Origin: Lineus longissimus
Lineage: Eukaryota; Nemertea; Pilidiophora; Heteronemertea; Lineidae
NCBI RefSeq assembly: GCF_910592395.1
Contig: NC_088311.1
Coordinates: 16,928,501 to 16,992,500, forward strand
Direction: 5' to 3'
DNA: 64,000 nt
Within the stretch, counting starts at the first letter, position 1. Each line of letters starts with the position of its first letter. Under the pieces are notes generated by a model. The model did no database searches, had not been told where the DNA came from, and worked only from the letters and a program-made list of their open reading frames with translations. Shown one piece after another: positions 63,251-64,000 of the stretch. Position numbers and translations under genes: made by a program.

Positions 63251-64000
63251 AGACCGGAGCGATCTACCACCCAAATATCATGAGATCTCGCAGGGAGGCG
63301 CTTGGTTTTACCAGGCTGCCCTCCGTCGAGCGGCTCGGAGTTCTCCGGAAATTTTTTTTGGTCAATATTTGCCCAAAAAGTAGCCATGAAACAAATTATT
63401 TCATGTAAATTACGTAATCAATGATAAAAAGGACAAGGCAATTTTCGTTCTTATCCCCTAACTAATATTTGTGTCAAATTTCATTAAAAACTGCTAACCG
63501 CTTTGGATGCAGAGGTGATAATAATGATAATGATAATAAGAAGATTGAAGAAGGACTTTTTAATAGTAGATTAAAATCAAGTTATCCCAGGATTGTTGGC
63601 TGGGGAAGGCTAATTAAGCTGTATTTATGTGGTGCTGATAGTTTAATGATATTTATTAGATATATATAAAGGTTTTCATATGCTATCGCAAAATTTCATA
63701 ATCATCTTGTGAATAAGCTTTTTGAACGTTCGCATGTTTTGATAGAAATTTTAACATTAGGGGTTAAACGATGGTTTAAATAATAATAGTGATAATGATA
63801 GTCGTAGTAGAATTACAGTCCAAATCACAATTGACATCCGTCCTGCTTCGCGTCAGTTGCGCGAGTTGCCGGTCAATGACGCACCAGTGATGCGGTAAGG
63901 GTATCAAAATTCCATTGCTGCATGTACATGTACATGTATACGATACAAACTTTGTGATATTCAACAATTTTAAATAGTGGAACCTTTTCTCTGGGTCACT

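Larger units (their letters stand above)
61878..64000. other. Upstream stretch with repeats, no exon recognised
   Basis: This holds a MITE (62176-62361), a set of diverged tandem repeats (about 62713-63250) and A/T-rich simple sequence. No signal-peptide exon for the phosphatase was seen, so the 5' end of the gene probably lies beyond the window. Confidence 0.4.

Noticed and set aside
1-64000. tRNA and rRNA genes
   Set aside because: I saw no cloverleaf with proper box A and box B, and no rRNA-like block.

Overview
This is a window of an invertebrate animal genome. Exons are short and intron phases are consistent, and extracellular-module exons (EGF, fucolectin-like, kringle, FN3) are mostly phase 1-1. 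The non-coding DNA is dense in MITEs, retroelement remnants and the motif tacatgta. These traits suit a marine invertebrate (lophotrochozoan or deuterostome), but the species cannot be fixed from sequence alone.

Region 1 (1061-19912) is a complete Polinton/Maverick (adintovirus-like) element of 18,852 bp. It is bounded by 220-bp terminal inverted repeats that read as identical. It carries a major capsid protein, a penton-like minor capsid protein and a probable second penton-like paralogue. It also has an A32/FtsK-type packaging ATPase, a retrovirus-type integrase with a C-terminal chromodomain and a protein-primed family B DNA polymerase. The remaining genes encode an HNH/zinc-ribbon protein, a tentative VLTF3-like late transcription factor and several unrecognised membrane or low-complexity proteins. 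All the core frames are open. I see no adenain-type maturation protease. Many genes start directly at TTAAATG, like poxvirus late promoters, and the divergent ATPase and integrase start codons are four bases apart.

The most unusual thing in the window is a short repeat peppered only through this element. It has a 25-nt core made of two mini-hairpins, GAGC-nnn-GCTC and GGAC-nnn-GTCC, joined by 3 nt. About 19 full cores and several half copies occur in both orientations, between genes and in frame inside genes. Three sites lie within the polymerase, and the copies are read in several frames. Stem bases change in compensating pairs (GAAC/GTTC, AGAC/GTCT). This looks like a eukaryotic-virus counterpart of the protein-coding palindromic repeats known from Rickettsia.

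Region 2 (about 20.4-26.6 kb, minus strand) is the 5' part of a host gene: a signal-peptide exon, an EGF-like exon and the first half of a fucolectin (FTP) domain. The Polinton lies directly downstream, so it probably sits in an intron of this gene. The same region holds a fold-back element whose uninterrupted site is present about 400 bp away.

Region 3 (about 27-39 kb) is repeat-rich intergenic DNA. It holds a 5'-truncated LINE whose YADD motif has become a stop, a BEL/Pao solo LTR with its 5-bp target duplication, a decayed PIF/Harbinger element with both its genes, and a 617-bp tandem duplication.

Region 4 (39.5-61.9 kb, minus strand) is a receptor-type tyrosine phosphatase gene running kringle, FTP, EGF, FN3 repeats, transmembrane helix, active D1 and inactive D2. 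I traced it through more than 20 exons with mostly compatible phases. Its introns carry a deleted BEL/Pao element, MITEs, segmental duplications and a minisatellite that multiplies an exon end together with its splice donor. From 61.9 kb to the end only repeats are visible.
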